Source: Emergomyces orientalis
Taxonomy: Eukaryota; Ascomycota; Eurotiomycetes; Onygenales; Ajellomycetaceae
Length of the DNA: 64,000 bases
Assembly (NCBI GenBank): GCA_002110485.1
Contig: MOWL01000097.1
Coordinates: 1-64,000 of the forward strand
Direction of reading: 5' to 3'
Shown: positions 49,157 to 60,985 of the stretch, piece after piece
Layout: each line of letters starts with the position of its first letter
Position numbering within the stretch: the stretch's first letter is position 1
The notes under the pieces: generated by a model
What the model was told of the DNA's origin: nothing
Seen by the model: only the letters and a program-made list of their open reading frames with translations
The model's database searches: none
Made by a program: the position numbers and the translations under genes

Positions 49157-51468
49157 TAACAAGGCAAATTGAAGGGGAGGAGGAGAGGGAAATCGTGACA
49201 GGCGAGGAGAGCGCAGGCTTGTTTGTCCCACTTGCCATGGTGGTGCGCAGTTACCTTTTGTTGCGTGTCTTATTTCTCTCGTTTTTCATATAACGACAAA
49301 TTGCGTATGTTTGAATTTGTATTCAAGGGGACTCGAGAGTAAGCCCGCTCAGGGACGATGGTGAAACCTGCACGACAGCCACGACGAGCAAGAAGATGAA
49401 CACCTCGACTCAGATTGTAGCTGCTGCTGCATGTGAGCAGTTGGCGGCGGACAAAAGGGCGCCAGAGCAGGAGTACAAGTGGCAGAGATAGAGAATATGG
49501 GAGCTATGGCCAGCATTGGTATAGTTAACTATTAATTTAAAGAGCGTAAGAGTTTTTTCGCCTCCCCGTTCCTGTGGTTAAAGTTGAGTTTTTCGGGAGT
49601 TTTATTAAATCGAAGGAATGAAGATTTGGCAAATCTGGATAAGTTCAAGTTAAAAATGTAAACTCCAAATTATTCGCAGTGCAACTACTTAGTTTATCTG
49701 GGCGAGGGCTTGCAAACCTTGAACAAGTTTAACTTGTCTCCAATCTGCCCCCGTTCTTCTCTCCCCCCCCCCAAATCTCCCCACTTCGCCCCACGCGCGG
49801 GCCAGACTGCGATTCTCTCCACCAAAAGCAGACGATGGGGCTCTGGGCGCTGGGACCTGGCGTTTCAACTCCCTACTTTTAAGCGATTTCTTACCTCTAT
49901 TTTTACCCACTGGTGAAACACCATCAGTTATATATCTATTTTGTCAACTTGTGGCAAATTGAAATAGCAAAATACCCCATTACAATAATTATATCTCTAT
50001 TTTCCGAAAAAGAATTAAAAAAAATATATAGAAAAACCATGTTTGAAAACCCCCCCCCTTGTCAGTTTTTATTGTTACTCTAATTTCTGCATATGACCAT
50101 GCGTCACCAGGTACCCATTTGCATCATTAATTGCATGGGGGGCATATCCCAAGTCCCTCCTCCGTAACGGTAACATGGAATATCTAGCGGAAATGGCACA
50201 CTAGTCGGCACGCTGAGTACCCGCTAGCAGGGGATGGGGGAACTTTGAACAATGGGAAAATGAGTCGGATTCAAGGGTCTGACTTTTTATTATTTCTGTT
50301 TTAGCAAAGACACCCACCCCACACTTTGATTTATCTTCAAGAAACATGATGCCTCTGAGGTATAAAAACCATATACGGAGTATATATCTAACTTGTAAGA
50401 ATAAACTAATGAAAATCAAGCTGTATTTCAAACTCGACTCCTGCCTGAACCAGTTTGGTGGTTTTCCAGAAGGAAATAAATCCAAAAACATCAACGCACC
50501 TATTTATGCAAGTCATCCACTGTTTGGTATTTTGTGCTGGGCCACTCACGCCCCCTCCTGCTCGTTCTGGTCATTTCAAGGTACAGGGCTTTTGGCTTGT
50601 ATTGTTATTATTATTTGCTGATTGGGCTTGATTGGGGCTGCATGTGCATTGGGGGGGGGGGGGTGTCAGCTTTTTATCAACTTTATCAACATTATCATGC
50701 ATTGAGCAGGCCCCCTTTTTTTCTTTATCCTGCATTCATTTCCGTGTTTATATTCAGGAACCCCCACCCATTCAGTTTATTTGTGGTGTATAAACAATGA
50801 ATTCATGGCATAACTTTTTGCATTGACTTGCTCTTGCACATACATATACATACATATGTATGACATGCTTGAGGGTTGCTGAAATACATAATTGGCCCTT
50901 CTGGTGAGATTTTTCTAGAAGGAAAGAAAGGAAAAAGAAAAAAAAAGAAAAGAAAAGAAAAGTCAATCAAATGTATCTAGGTTAATAGCTTTCTGTATCA
51001 AATACAGCATGCAGATGGCTTAACTTTTTCCTTTTTTTTATTCTTTTATTTTTAATTTTTGACTTATGTTTTATTAATTTTATTCTGAATATATCTATCT
51101 AGGTCTTGGGTGCCAATACGTTTAAATCGTTCGTTAACCTTAACTTATACCTTGTTCTTGGACACGATATCTGCATGTTTTTGTTTGGGAGTAACTACGC
51201 AACAGGGCTGCTTAAATAATGTTGTGCTAACATTATCGCGCCTCCTGTCCTGTTGGTCAACCAGGCGGGTAAAAAGGGGGGAGGGCTAAGGGGAAGATTT
51301 TGGAAACCCCGATATATCCGTGGAGCTCGCGAAATAAGCCTTCTGCGGATCGTGATGGAGGTTAGCTATGCATCCGTGCTGCCTTTCCTTGGAAAAGGCG
51401 CTATGTAAAGTACCTGTCTTGCCATACGGTAACAGGCAGCCCGTTACCTGTAAATCTTGATTGTTTGC

Positions 51469-51509
<41 letters not shown>
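51469..51509 (+). repeat. (AAT)n microsatellite, 41 bp
   Basis: A perfect trinucleotide run with no coding context. Confidence 0.9.
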
Positions 51510-52476
51510 GATCGGAAAAACGAAGAACCCTCTATTAATTAGAACATATTGCATGAACGTGAACTTAAGAGAGTAACCTATGTATTCATGCAGGTATAAG
51601 GTACGCCGAAAACGCCCCATCGACAAGAAATGATACCCCAATCGACGAGGGAGAAAAGAATATATATATCCCACACGCGCTTTCTCTCTTAGCTCATCTC
51701 GGTGACTCTTGCTCACACAGCTTTAGCAAATATCATGTCGCGGCTCATCGGTGTGCCGGGGTGGGGGCGTAAGTATCGAGGGCCGGCCGGCTGGAGGCGA
51801 GATGTATAGATGTGTATATGTGGCCATGCCTGAAAGTGCGGCACGTTGACATGCACGAGCAAGCCCAAAAGGAAATAGACGATAACCGGCGCGGTTCCTT
51901 TCTTTAACTCCTCCACCAAACGGCGTCCCAAAATATTCGGTTCGACGGCCGCTTGACTTTCCAGAATTGGGGATTTTGGTGAAGGACAGGACACACAAAA
52001 TTCAACTCGATCCACCCCACATTGCAAGTAATAGCTCAACCCTCAGAGTCCTAAAAGGATAGAACTGGATTTTTTGTTTCGTAAGACATGCCCGGCCAAC
52101 CTGCTCCTATGTTTTTCTTTTTTTTTTATTTTTAAAAAAAGCTTCAGGCATCCGCCGAACCCATTTTTCCAAATCCAAGTCCGAATCCATCCCCGGCCAC
52201 CCGACTCCGCTTTTGGGTTTTATTTTCTCTTGTATTCCCTTTCCCTCCATCATTAAGTCAATCCTTCCTGACCCTCCCGCACGCCCACGCGTAGCAAACA
52301 TTCGCGGAGAATTAAATGGAGGGAAAAAAGCCATCCCCCTTCCTCGCCCACAACCTCTCAGTGTAGGTTTTAATAGCGGCAGGAGGAAAACCAACAAAGA
52401 ACAAATAGAAAGAACAGAGCATGCCGCAACCCGTATCCCAGAATATAACCCCCCCCCCCCCAACCCTCCTTTGCTC

Positions 52477-52915
52477 TCAGATATTCTTTGTGCCTTTAAC
52501 CATCTGCCCCTTAACCTTAGCCCAATCAATGCCACCATCAATTTCCTCATCGATTTCGCCGCAGATCACGACATTATCGCCCCGTATCAGGTATAGGCCA
52601 TGTTCGACCTGCGAGCTGGGTTCCGGGTCATCGGGGGTTCGTATTATGCGCTCGACGGTCTGTGACAGGACGAGGTTTGTGAGTTGGTCCGTAGATAGGA
52701 GCGTGCCGATTAGGGTGCGGCCGTCTACTGTTAGGATGAGGACCTTTTCTGTTCGGGGGCAGGGAGTTTAGTATATATTTATTGATTTAGTAAGGAGGGG
52801 GGAAGCCCTGCATGGAGAATGCGTTCAGAGGTGCGCTCGGCGTCATTTTCTGATAATAACAATAGAAGGAGATCAATGGGGCTACTCAACTGTTTATGTA
52901 GGATTGGAGGGACAT
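52477..52915 (-). CDS. lsm8: U6 snRNA-associated Sm-like protein LSm8
   Basis: Two exons in coding order: 52915-52891 (25 nt) and 52748-52477, giving 98 residues. Subunit specific to the nuclear LSm2-8 ring that binds the 3' oligo-U of U6 snRNA and promotes U4/U6 assembly. MSLQSYIN-KKVLILTVDGRTLIGTLLSTD spans the intron (donor GTTGAG, acceptor CAG) and supplies the Sm1 motif. LVLSQTVERII, VEHGLYLIRGDNVVICG (Sm2) and EIDEEIDGGIDWAKVKG complete the protein. The short first exon escapes simple ORF detection. The 3' flank holds a C homopolymer at about 52449-52461. Confidence 0.95.
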
Positions 52916-53673
52916 GGTTAATTTTGCAGGCTATCCAATTCCCCACCCTTGAACTTTTCAAGTTGAACAGACCTCTGAACGATCCCCCTCTTCCCCGGCA
53001 ATTGCAAAAGGTCACCGGATATAGAAAACTTGCATGAGGTGAGGTTAGGAAATAAGGATAAACGGGTAATAGCCCGTTATTCTTTAGAAAGTTAGTGTAT
53101 CCACGTTGAGCCAGGGATGAAATGATTTGATTTGCGAAGAATATACGAAGTTTACTTCGCTCTATTATTTGTTTTGTCCAGAGGTGATGCGGAGGACAGG
53201 CTATTCTTAAAGAGGAATAGAACCTTTAGCTGGAGACTTGGGCGGTTTTATCGGAATAAATTAACACCGAAATCTGATTACCTAGATTTCCGGATTAACT
53301 TAGTCACCCAGCCCTTTTCGACTATGACGTAATTTCAGCAACTCCTCAACCTCCAGCACTTTTTGTTGCAAGGATATAGGGTTATGTCCCTGACTTTCGC
53401 AGCATATTTTTGATCTCCATTGCTGAACCCCCTGGTCGAGATTCATTCTATTACTTGAAAACACTTTTGTTAGCAGGCTGACCAGTCGGCGTCTGCTTCC
53501 CCTCAAGCCTGAGTGGCTGCGGAGTTACGTCTGAGTTGGCTGTGACATCCCCGCTCCTATGCTACTAAGCTATCGAGCAAATCAAATAACTTCCTTTTAA
53601 CATCTAGATAAAATTAATTTTTATTTTCGATGATACCCCGTTTTCATAGATTTACTACTGCGCGACGACGACG
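52916..53673. other. Divergent promoter region lsm8 / F-box-like gene
   Basis: No gene recognised. The short open frame at 53132-53332 has no recognisable motif. Confidence 0.5.
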
Positions 53674-54657
53674 ATGACAAAACCTCCGATACTTCGCTCT
53701 AACAACAACCGAAAGCCGGAGCTATTGGATCTCATAGGCCTCTTCCCAGTAGTGTCCGTCCTTGTCCCCCATCTCGGCCTTGGTGATGTTCTGAACTTAT
53801 CTCGCGTCAATTCCCATTACAGGGCCGTCCTACATGGCTTTGCGCTCCCTATCTCTGATCCTGAAGACTTCAACCCGGCCAATAGGAGGCGGATCAGGTC
53901 TGATATCCACATCGGAGACCACCAAACATCATACTGGAAAACGATAAAAAAGAGCGGACAACTCCTCTGCTCGGAGCCAATGCACACAAGAGGCCCGACT
54001 CCGCAGTTATGCAAATACTGCTCCTTGCCAGTCTGTGAAGCGTGCATTGTCAGAGTGAGCCCCACCCCGCCTACCCCCAATATTCCCCACCCACATTCTC
54101 TGGGAGTGAACGAACTCTTTATAACATCTGTACCACCCCACTCAAAGGAGTCATTCCGCCAATCTACCTCAGCTTATAAAAGCCGCACCCGCCCCTTCTG
54201 CATCGACTGCTGGCTCTCCGGCAACCCCCACGACGGCCGGCGACCCTCCGCACCACCTCGCTCCACGCCATATGATTTCACCCCCCTGGCCGGCGACTAC
54301 TGCACTTGCGCCGCCAAAGACGGTTGGGTGTGTTCAAAATGCCGCGAGATCCAGGTCCGCACGGGCCAGGAGCCGATTCAGACCTGCATTGGCGAAGGTT
54401 GTGCTAAGCCGCCAGGCAAGGACAGTGATCGGAGGAGGATTTGTTTGTGGTGTCATTTGCCTCTTGTTGCGCGACCGTCTATGGATCAGTGGAGGGAAGG
54501 GTATGTGGAGAGGCATGCGCTCTCGGAATATAGTCGACGGGATGGATTGAATGGTGTCTGTGAGACGGACGAGGAAGAAATGGAAGGGGAGGGAAGAGGA
54601 GAGGAAGCTGACGATGGTGATGCGGTCACGGAGATGGAGATTGATAGCCCGCGATAA
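53674..54657 (+). CDS. F-box-like, cysteine-rich protein of unknown function
   Basis: Single exon, 327 residues. The N-terminal segment LDLIGLFPVVSVLVPHLGLGDVLNLSRVNSHYRAVLHG (about residues 18-55) has the spacing of an F-box or F-box-like helix bundle, which usually binds Skp1 in SCF ubiquitin ligases. Downstream are three cysteine clusters that look zinc-binding: CKYCSLPVCEACIVR (about 113-127), CIDCWLSGNPH (about 180-190), and CTCAAKDGWVCSKC with CIGEGCAKP and CLWCHLPL (about 214-268). The C-terminus is acidic (DEEEMEGEGRGEEADDGD). No substrate-binding repeats of known type are seen. An SCF role is inference. Confidence 0.82.
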   Translation: MTKPPILRSNNNRKPELLDLIGLFPVVSVLVPHLGLGDVLNLSRVNSHYRAVLHGFALPISDPEDFNPANRRRIRSDIHIGDHQTSYWKTIKKSGQLLCSEPMHTRGPTPQLCKYCSLPVCEACIVRVSPTPPTPNIPHPHSLGVNELFITSVPPHSKESFRQSTSAYKSRTRPFCIDCWLSGNPHDGRRPSAPPRSTPYDFTPLAGDYCTCAAKDGWVCSKCREIQVRTGQEPIQTCIGEGCAKPPGKDSDRRRICLWCHLPLVARPSMDQWREGYVERHALSEYSRRDGLNGVCETDEEEMEGEGRGEEADDGDAVTEMEIDSPR

Positions 54658-55685
54658 TATTTGACTTTTGAAAATTTTCTTCTTTTGAACTTATTATTAA
54701 GGAGCTAAGAAGATTGATCTAAACAATCTATTTGAGTGAATCTCTGTCCGCTGGCGGGTTGATGATGATATATATCCACTATAAAAGAGGAGAGGTAGCT
54801 CTTAACATGCTGACATCCTGGGACACGAAGAAAGGGAGTGCTTGAAAAAGCCCAAAAAGCAAACCCTTTTAGGCTGAATGGGAAAGGAAAACTGTGGAAT
54901 ACCTAATATTTGTCCCATTTCTTTTGGAAAAAAAATTTTGGGCAGGATTTTACCAACCATGGTCTCCGCCCTCTCGGGAACGGGCCGGAACTGGGGAGGG
55001 GTCCTGCAAAAGCTAAATGGATAAGGGGGAAAGAAAGAATGTGGCGCGGGAGGGAGCGCCAACAATATTCCTGTTCATTGGCTATTGGAATTTGGATAGT
55101 TTATAATTCCGAATTATTCTTTTATTTAAAAAGAAAAAAAAGTAATATAGCAGATACTCAAAAAGTATTCCGCATATAGAAAACTGTTAGAGAAGGGCAA
55201 TAACAGGAGGAATAATAATAGCATACCACCCCAAGAATGCACCAGCCAGTTATCAAGTCCAATCCGCACACAATGGAGTAAACTACTTATCCTTAGGAAC
55301 GCAAGAGAGAGAGAGAGGGAGAAATATGAAGAAAATGGAGAGGGAAAATCTTTGCTTTGGTCAGAGACAAAAAAGCCCAGCGCCGGCCCCCACCCATTGA
55401 GTCTAATGAAATTGGGTGCTAGCTACCGTACACATAGATTCCACTCTAGATATTGTATCTCACAGCCCCAAGGCAATTTTCAACCGGGTTGGTAACCAGT
55501 ACCGATTCCGTCATATACGCAGAAAGATATTGAACAGAGAGGAAAAGGGAAGAAGGGAAAAAGGGAAAAAAAGAAGTAGAACCACCTTCAACTCCGAATA
55601 ACTAACTAATTAAGTAGTTACGTAGGCATCCATTGGAGCTGAATTTCATTGAAAATGTAATGTAAAATTTTTTTTTGGGGCGGTT
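54658..55685. other. Convergent spacer F-box-like/verprolin
   Basis: No gene recognised. A/G-rich low complexity at about 55300-55600. Confidence 0.5.
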
Positions 55686-57220
55686 TCACCCCAGCGCCGA
55701 AAGATCCAACGGAACACTACTTCCCCGCCCAGCTCTATACAACTTCTGGCCACCGCGGAACTCCCTGGGCTTCGGAAACAGCGACTCACTCTGGAATTTA
55801 AATCTTGGATCCTCTATCCGTATCCTTTGCGCCCTGCTCGGAGAATTACTACCTAAGGAACTGGGTCGTGGCAAGGAACCACCATTTGTAAGTGTATAGT
55901 TGCTTGGGTCAAGTAGTGAGCGGTGAGGTTGTTGCGCTTGTTGTGGCTGCTGAGGTATCTGGTGTTGATGTTGTTGGTCTGCAAACGATGAGGGGCGTGA
56001 GGTGAGTGGTGTTGATAGTAAAGAAGAGGTTCGCGCGGATGAGGGAGGGGAAGATTGTGGGGGTAGGGGTGGAGGTGCTGGGGGTACGGATGGAGCCGAT
56101 GTCGGTGGGGGTGGGGGTGGAGCTGCTTGCGAAAAAGCGTTTCTCGCGGCCTGCATGGCGATTGAGGCCGCTGAAGCGGCTGCATGGGGCCCGTTGGCAG
56201 TAGGTGGAGCTGAGGGTGGTGGGGGTGGAGGGGTCGATCGCGATGGTGGTGGTCGGGGTGCGGCAGCTGCTGGAGGAGGGGGGGGAGCAGACGGTGGGGG
56301 AGGAGCAGGTGATGTAGATGAAGGTGGTGGTGGAGGAGCTGCTGGTGGAGGTGGAGCAGAGACCTTTCGAACGGAAGTCGGGGGAGCAGGGGGTTTTACT
56401 CCTGGAAATGGATGGGGTCGTGCAGGGGTCTCCGGTGCTGATTTGGTGGAGAGAAAAGAGATTGATGATGAAGGTCTCCCTGAAAGTCGCGGGGGAAGTT
56501 TTCGCAGGTTTGCAACTAGAGGGTTCTCAGGGGGTTGTGGAGCGCCGCCAGGTGTTGGAGGTGGCGCACGAACGCTTGGGGCTCTGGAGGATGGTTGTTG
56601 TGGAGCACTGCCAGTGGGAGCCCAGGGGCCTGGTTTTCGAGAGCTTTCGGAATCTGAAAGGTATGAAGCATCTGCATTCGCGCCCGTATCAATCCCACCG
56701 CGCTTCTTAAGCTTGGGCATCCCGCCAGCAAATAATCCACCTAATTGAGGCGCTGAAGGGACGGTCCCGCTTCCACCACCAACACCAGCACCAGCACTGG
56801 TTCCTCCACGGCCCTCATCACTATTACTCCGCAATCGATTTCCACCAGGAACTGGAGGGGCTAATCCACCAGGAGGTTTGAACATGCCGGGTACGGGTGG
56901 GGCTCCACCGATTGGAGGGCCACCTGACGCTCCTGACGGCTTTCCAACCATAGGGGCTGATCTGTCATTTGTTACGGCTTTCTTGAGACGGGCACCTTTC
57001 GTAATGTCTGTGAGAAGAGCTCCCTAAGAATGTATTATTAGTTGGGAGGACTACGTTCGAGTGTGAATCTTTGGGAGTGAAAGCGTACCCGGTCTTGCGT
57101 CGCTGCTTTTGGAGCCCTGCCTGGTAGGTTACTGGCCTTGCGAGGAGCACCGGCAGCAGGAGGAGGTGGAGGAGGGCCACCAGCCATAGGAGGTGGCGGG
57201 GGCGGAGGAGGAGGAGGCAT
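55686..57220 (-). CDS. vrp1: Verprolin / WASP-interacting protein
   Basis: Two exons in coding order: 57220-57089 and 57023-55686, giving 489 residues. Actin-cytoskeleton regulator that binds monomeric actin and WASP/Las17 in cortical patches during endocytosis and polarised growth. It starts with MPPPPPPPPPPMAGG. The WH2 actin-binding domain (RGALLTDITKGARLKKAV, about residues 44-61) begins exactly at the exon junction. The rest is proline-rich, with many PPPPP tracts between about 200 and 340. The C-terminus holds the WASP-binding type segment FKFQSESLFPKPREF, then QKLYRAGRG and DLSALG. The GC-rich, one-sided codon content makes long spurious glycine-rich frames on the other strand. Divergent with the gene at 57685. 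Confidence 0.94.
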
Positions 57221-57684
57221 GTTGCCTTGTAGCAGTGGTAGCTAGCAGTTCTGCGGGCAGTCGTCAAGGGCGAAGGGTGGGCGAGAGGCGGAAGGCTGCA
57301 GGCGGGTAAGGAAGACAGGAGTTTACAGTCTATTACGAGGCAGGAAAGGGGGATTAACTCCCACAGCACGGCCTTAACATAGGACCGCTTGTAAATATAT
57401 TTAGGTGTCTTGGTGACTATACAAAAGTGGGAGTGGAGTATGTATGATTGTGCAGAAGGTAAAGAAGTTGAGGTTCATGCAGTATGATGTCCTATTATAT
57501 ACATGATACATCACCACTTTGTCACCACTTGTGGCGCGGCCTGGGTCGGGTTTCCCGGCGTGGTTTAGCGGCATCGGCTTAGGTAAGGCTCAGTATATCG
57601 CGAGTTCTGCAACCAGACTGAGCTTGATATCAACATTGATACAACGACCTTGAGGATAACTACAGGTTGTCTTTCTTTCTGTAA
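57221..57684. promoter_or_regulatory. Divergent promoter verprolin / mitochondrial protein
   Basis: A 460-bp region between two divergent start codons. No single motif was assigned. Confidence 0.5.
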
Positions 57685-58998
57685 ATGAAGCGCGTTACGC
57701 TTCAAGCCCCGAGGAGGGCTCATGGCTCAGTTTGCCAACTTTGCCAATTTTCGAGACCTTTTCCACGTCGACATAGAGCTCTTCACAACCCTTCAATTTC
57801 AACATCTCCCCGATTAAACATCCTACCCCCAAAGGTCACACACCAAAGACGGGATTTTGGCCCAGCGGTTGATCTGCAGAATGGCGTTGCGCGAAGGTTT
57901 GCATCGGGTGTTCCTAGCACGGAGGCGAATGGTGATCCTGATGCCATGCTTCAGGAGGTCATGGGGGAATACAACGCCATAACCACCTCCCCCCGCGTTC
58001 CTTCAGACGAAGCCGTTGGACAATTCCTACAGCGCTGCAGCCAGCTTGTTGAAATAACAGTCTCGAACAACTACAAGGCAACTCCACCTCCCGCCCCGCG
58101 AAGTGATAACAATGCCACTTCGTCCCTCCTTGACCTCGATGTCGAGAATGGAGGAAATGGCAACACAGCTTCCGTCGTCCAAACAACTCCTAAAAAATCA
58201 ACCAAGACACACTCAAAAAAATCAAATTTCCAAAATAAAGCAGCTATTGAAGTATCATCAATGCTGAACGAATTCCTCCGCGACCCCAAAATTTTCATTT
58301 CCCCCGATATCCTCCGCCAATACACCCTGATGCAAGCACAGCTCAAACAGGCCGAATACTTTCCCGAAATCTTCTCACTTTACGCCACGAAGCTAATCCC
58401 TGATGATAACGGTTCCAACATTACCTACCGTAAAGCCAACCCAAAAACAGTCAAGAACGCAATTCCACAAGAACTCGCAAACATCGCCCTCGATACCGCC
58501 ATTGAGAAAAAGAACCTACCCCTCTGCCTCGCCATCATAGATGAATCTTTCTGCAAGCCAGCTTACTACCGGTCGAAGATCTTTCGCAAAGCCGCTCTGC
58601 CATTGGCGGGTCTAGCTACCGCCCCAACAGCAGCCTATGCTGCAGCGTCATATATATCCACCCTCCAAACGGCCATGGAACCCAATACCGCACTCTGGGT
58701 TTCGTTTTCGGCTATCCTTGCGTATATAGGCTTTACGTCGTCTATTGGTATGGTTGCGATCACTACGGCGAATGATCAGATGATGCGCGTGGTTTGGATA
58801 CCTGGCATGCCGTTGCGGGAGCGCTGGCTGCGCGAGGAGGAGCGCGCGGCTATGGATAAGGTTGCGGTCGCGTGGGGTTTTAAGGATCCGAGGAGGATTG
58901 GGGAGGAGGAAGGAGAGGAATGGGAGAGTTTGAGGGAGTTTATTGGGATGCGGGGGATGATTTTGGATAAGACGGATTTGATGGAGGGGATGGAGTGA
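57685..58998 (+). CDS. Predicted mitochondrial inner-membrane protein, unknown function
   Basis: Single exon, 437 residues. The N-terminus is basic, without acidic residues, and rich in Arg/Ser (MKRVTLQAPRRAHGSVCQLC, then FPRRHRALHNPSISTSPR), as in mitochondrial presequences. A soluble helical part follows (SSMLNEFLRDPKIFISPDIL, YTLMQAQLKQAEYFPEIFSL). Two hydrophobic segments lie at about 303-326 (AALPLAGLATAPTAAYAAAS) and 338-362 (LWVSFSAILAYIGFTSSIGM). The conserved-looking C-terminal tail reads MRVVWIPGMPLRERWLREEE, then AVAWGFKDP. I recall homologues throughout Pezizomycotina but no defined role. Codons in the last 250 bp shift to G-rich third positions. Confidence 0.85.
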   Translation: MKRVTLQAPRRAHGSVCQLCQFSRPFPRRHRALHNPSISTSPRLNILPPKVTHQRRDFGPAVDLQNGVARRFASGVPSTEANGDPDAMLQEVMGEYNAITTSPRVPSDEAVGQFLQRCSQLVEITVSNNYKATPPPAPRSDNNATSSLLDLDVENGGNGNTASVVQTTPKKSTKTHSKKSNFQNKAAIEVSSMLNEFLRDPKIFISPDILRQYTLMQAQLKQAEYFPEIFSLYATKLIPDDNGSNITYRKANPKTVKNAIPQELANIALDTAIEKKNLPLCLAIIDESFCKPAYYRSKIFRKAALPLAGLATAPTAAYAAASYISTLQTAMEPNTALWVSFSAILAYIGFTSSIGMVAITTANDQMMRVVWIPGMPLRERWLREEERAAMDKVAVAWGFKDPRRIGEEEGEEWESLREFIGMRGMILDKTDLMEGME

Positions 58999-59311
58999 TT
59001 GGGGAGGTGGCTAGGGTGTACTTTGTTCCCATAATTTTGAATGCTGTTTATGTATATATATTACCGGTTCTTTACCATCTTAGAATTAGATTATTTTCTT
59101 GGATTTGAGAGAAATTGGTGCGGATGTCTATGTCTCTTAACACTGGTAAAAGGGCAAGAGAAATGCAGCTCTACGATCAAGTCTACTGAATAGAATAATA
59201 GTCTGATTCAGGCGGGGAACAATCATATTTCGTTAATGTATATTTTGCATATACTTAAATCCCACCCAGTTTGATGGCAAACATGACCCACACAACCCAA
59301 AAGAGGGTGTA
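58999..59311. other. Convergent spacer
   Basis: AT-rich 3' flanks of two convergent genes. Nothing else seen. Confidence 0.6.
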
Positions 59312-60284
59312 TTAATACAATCTCTTGGGTGGGGACATGGAAGCCTTGATTGTCAAGCTGCCAACGTTCTGCCATCCCTTCTTCAACAAGCTGACAAGGT
59401 AGTTGATGGCCAACATGATGTTGGAGATCAGCTCGTCCTCAGTCATCCCGACGTTGCCAACCGCAACACCGAGACACAGAACCTTCTTCAGCTGGAACTT
59501 GATGGTGGACTTGACGTCGTTGATCTTGTTGGTGAGGTCTTCGGCGTGGGAGACCGGGGTGGGGAATTTACCGGCTACAAGACACAAATGTTGTTAGATT
59601 ATTGTTCTACGTAAGCATATGATAAAAAATTGGGGGGGAAATAACAACGAACCCTTGGAGAGACCAGGTCCCAAAAGACGAGGAACCATCTTGATGATGC
59701 TGTCGGAGGCGATGAAGGCATCATACTTGCGGGCCAGCTTCTTGATGAGCTTCTTGTTCTTGTTCAGCTTCTTCAAGTCCTCAGTGGACATGGAGTCAAC
59801 ACCCAGATGCTTGGCACGATCGATATCATGCTGGTCACCGAGGACACTATTCAAATAGAAGAAGAAAAAGATGCAAGTCAGCATATATATAGATAACTTT
59901 CAGTATAGTAGCTCCGTTTTCGCTTCTTATTTCAATGTGCCAGTGTTGATGTGAAGCAGAAATTTGACAAAACGCACCAGATGCTCATTCCAGGGCGGGG
60001 AACGGATGGCAGCTTGATGGTGCCGGAGAAACGCTTGTCACGCTGAGGATCATAGTTCTTCAAGCCGATCTGGAGTTCGACGGTCTCGAGGAAATTCCTC
60101 TTCTTCTCGTTCAGGGAGTAATCGAGGAGTTGTTGGACATTTTGGCGCACTCCGGCTGTGGTGAGAAATGAGATATTTAGCCTTCATAATAAATTTTGAT
60201 CATGTTGGCCCATAGTAAGGCACATATGCTGTGCATCCGGCTTGTAATTTGGGGTTCAAACGTACCGACTGTGATTTTCGACAT
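59312..60284 (-). CDS. rpl10a: 60S ribosomal protein L10a (uL1)
   Basis: Four exons in coding order: 60284-60266 (19 nt, MSKITV plus one base), 60155-59978, 59846-59653 and 59574-59312, giving exactly 217 residues, the standard eukaryotic length. L1-stalk protein of the large subunit that contacts E-site tRNA. Joins give SKITV-AGVRQNVQQLLDYS, PRPGMSI-CVLGDQHDIDRAKHL and LGPGLSK-AGKFPTPVSHAEDL. The C-terminus is SLTIKASMSPPKRLY. All donors are GTACGT, GTGCGT or GTTCGT. A CACGTGAC element lies 175 bp upstream of the start (60459-60466). High conservation makes the call secure. Confidence 0.97.
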
Positions 60285-60985
60285 GATGGCGACAGTCTTC
60301 CAGAAGAAATTGATTCTTATGGTGAGGATTTGCGCTTGGGGAACAAAAAGATCAGGAAGTTCGGTGCAAATGTTGATGTTGAAATATCTGAGCGAGTTCG
60401 AATGTGGAGGTGTCTAGCCGCATTCGGTCTGGTTCAGCCCTAATATCATATAATTGAGCACGTGACCACATAAGAGGCTCTAAAACTTCAGATTTGTTGA
60501 CCTTCAGTTGTGCAAGATGGTGTATTTCTAAAACATGAAATAAGAGGAAAGCAATTACAGATCTAGATATGTATCGTTTCCAGAAACAGGCTAATTGGAA
60601 ACTCCCCAGATGATTACCCACAACTTTTGCTATCCCCTCGAACCTGTTCGCTGTTTCTGGGGCTGGCTCTTTTCGCAAACACCCAAGGTCTAATCAGACA
60701 GGTTCATAGCAGAAAAGTTGCCCTATCAATTATTATTTCTTTATATCGAATCATTATCAAGACTACAATAGGTCGAGTACAAATCATAGGTGTGTGCATC
60801 AAGTCATAACCTTGTGCAAAGGAAACGGAAAAGAACAAATGTCGCGCAAAGTTTTGCACATCTGGCCAGTCAGAAACCATCCGTCTCCTAGCAGAACAAT
60901 CAATTGGAAAATAGCTAGTCTATCCCTGGGTAAACTCCAGAGCTCCATCGACTACTAATTCCAGATACGTTGCTTCGAATAGAGC
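60285..60985. other. Upstream region of rpl10a
   Basis: Contains a CACGTGAC site at 60459. No further gene recognised. Confidence 0.5.

Larger units (their letters stand above)
48877..52476. other. 3.6 kb intergenic region rich in simple repeats
   Basis: No gene recognised. It contains (ATGGG)4 at 49136-49156, a G run at 50651-50663, (AAT)n at 51469-51509 and a TACGGAGTA copy at 50374. The first 350 bp is the likely leader of the gene ending at 47161. Confidence 0.45.

Noticed and set aside
51713..52039. 108-codon - strand frame
   Set aside because: No motif; overlaps other frames of equal length.
56002..56748. 248-codon glycine-rich open frame on the + strand
   Set aside because: Antisense shadow of the proline-rich verprolin coding sequence; no start context or family match.
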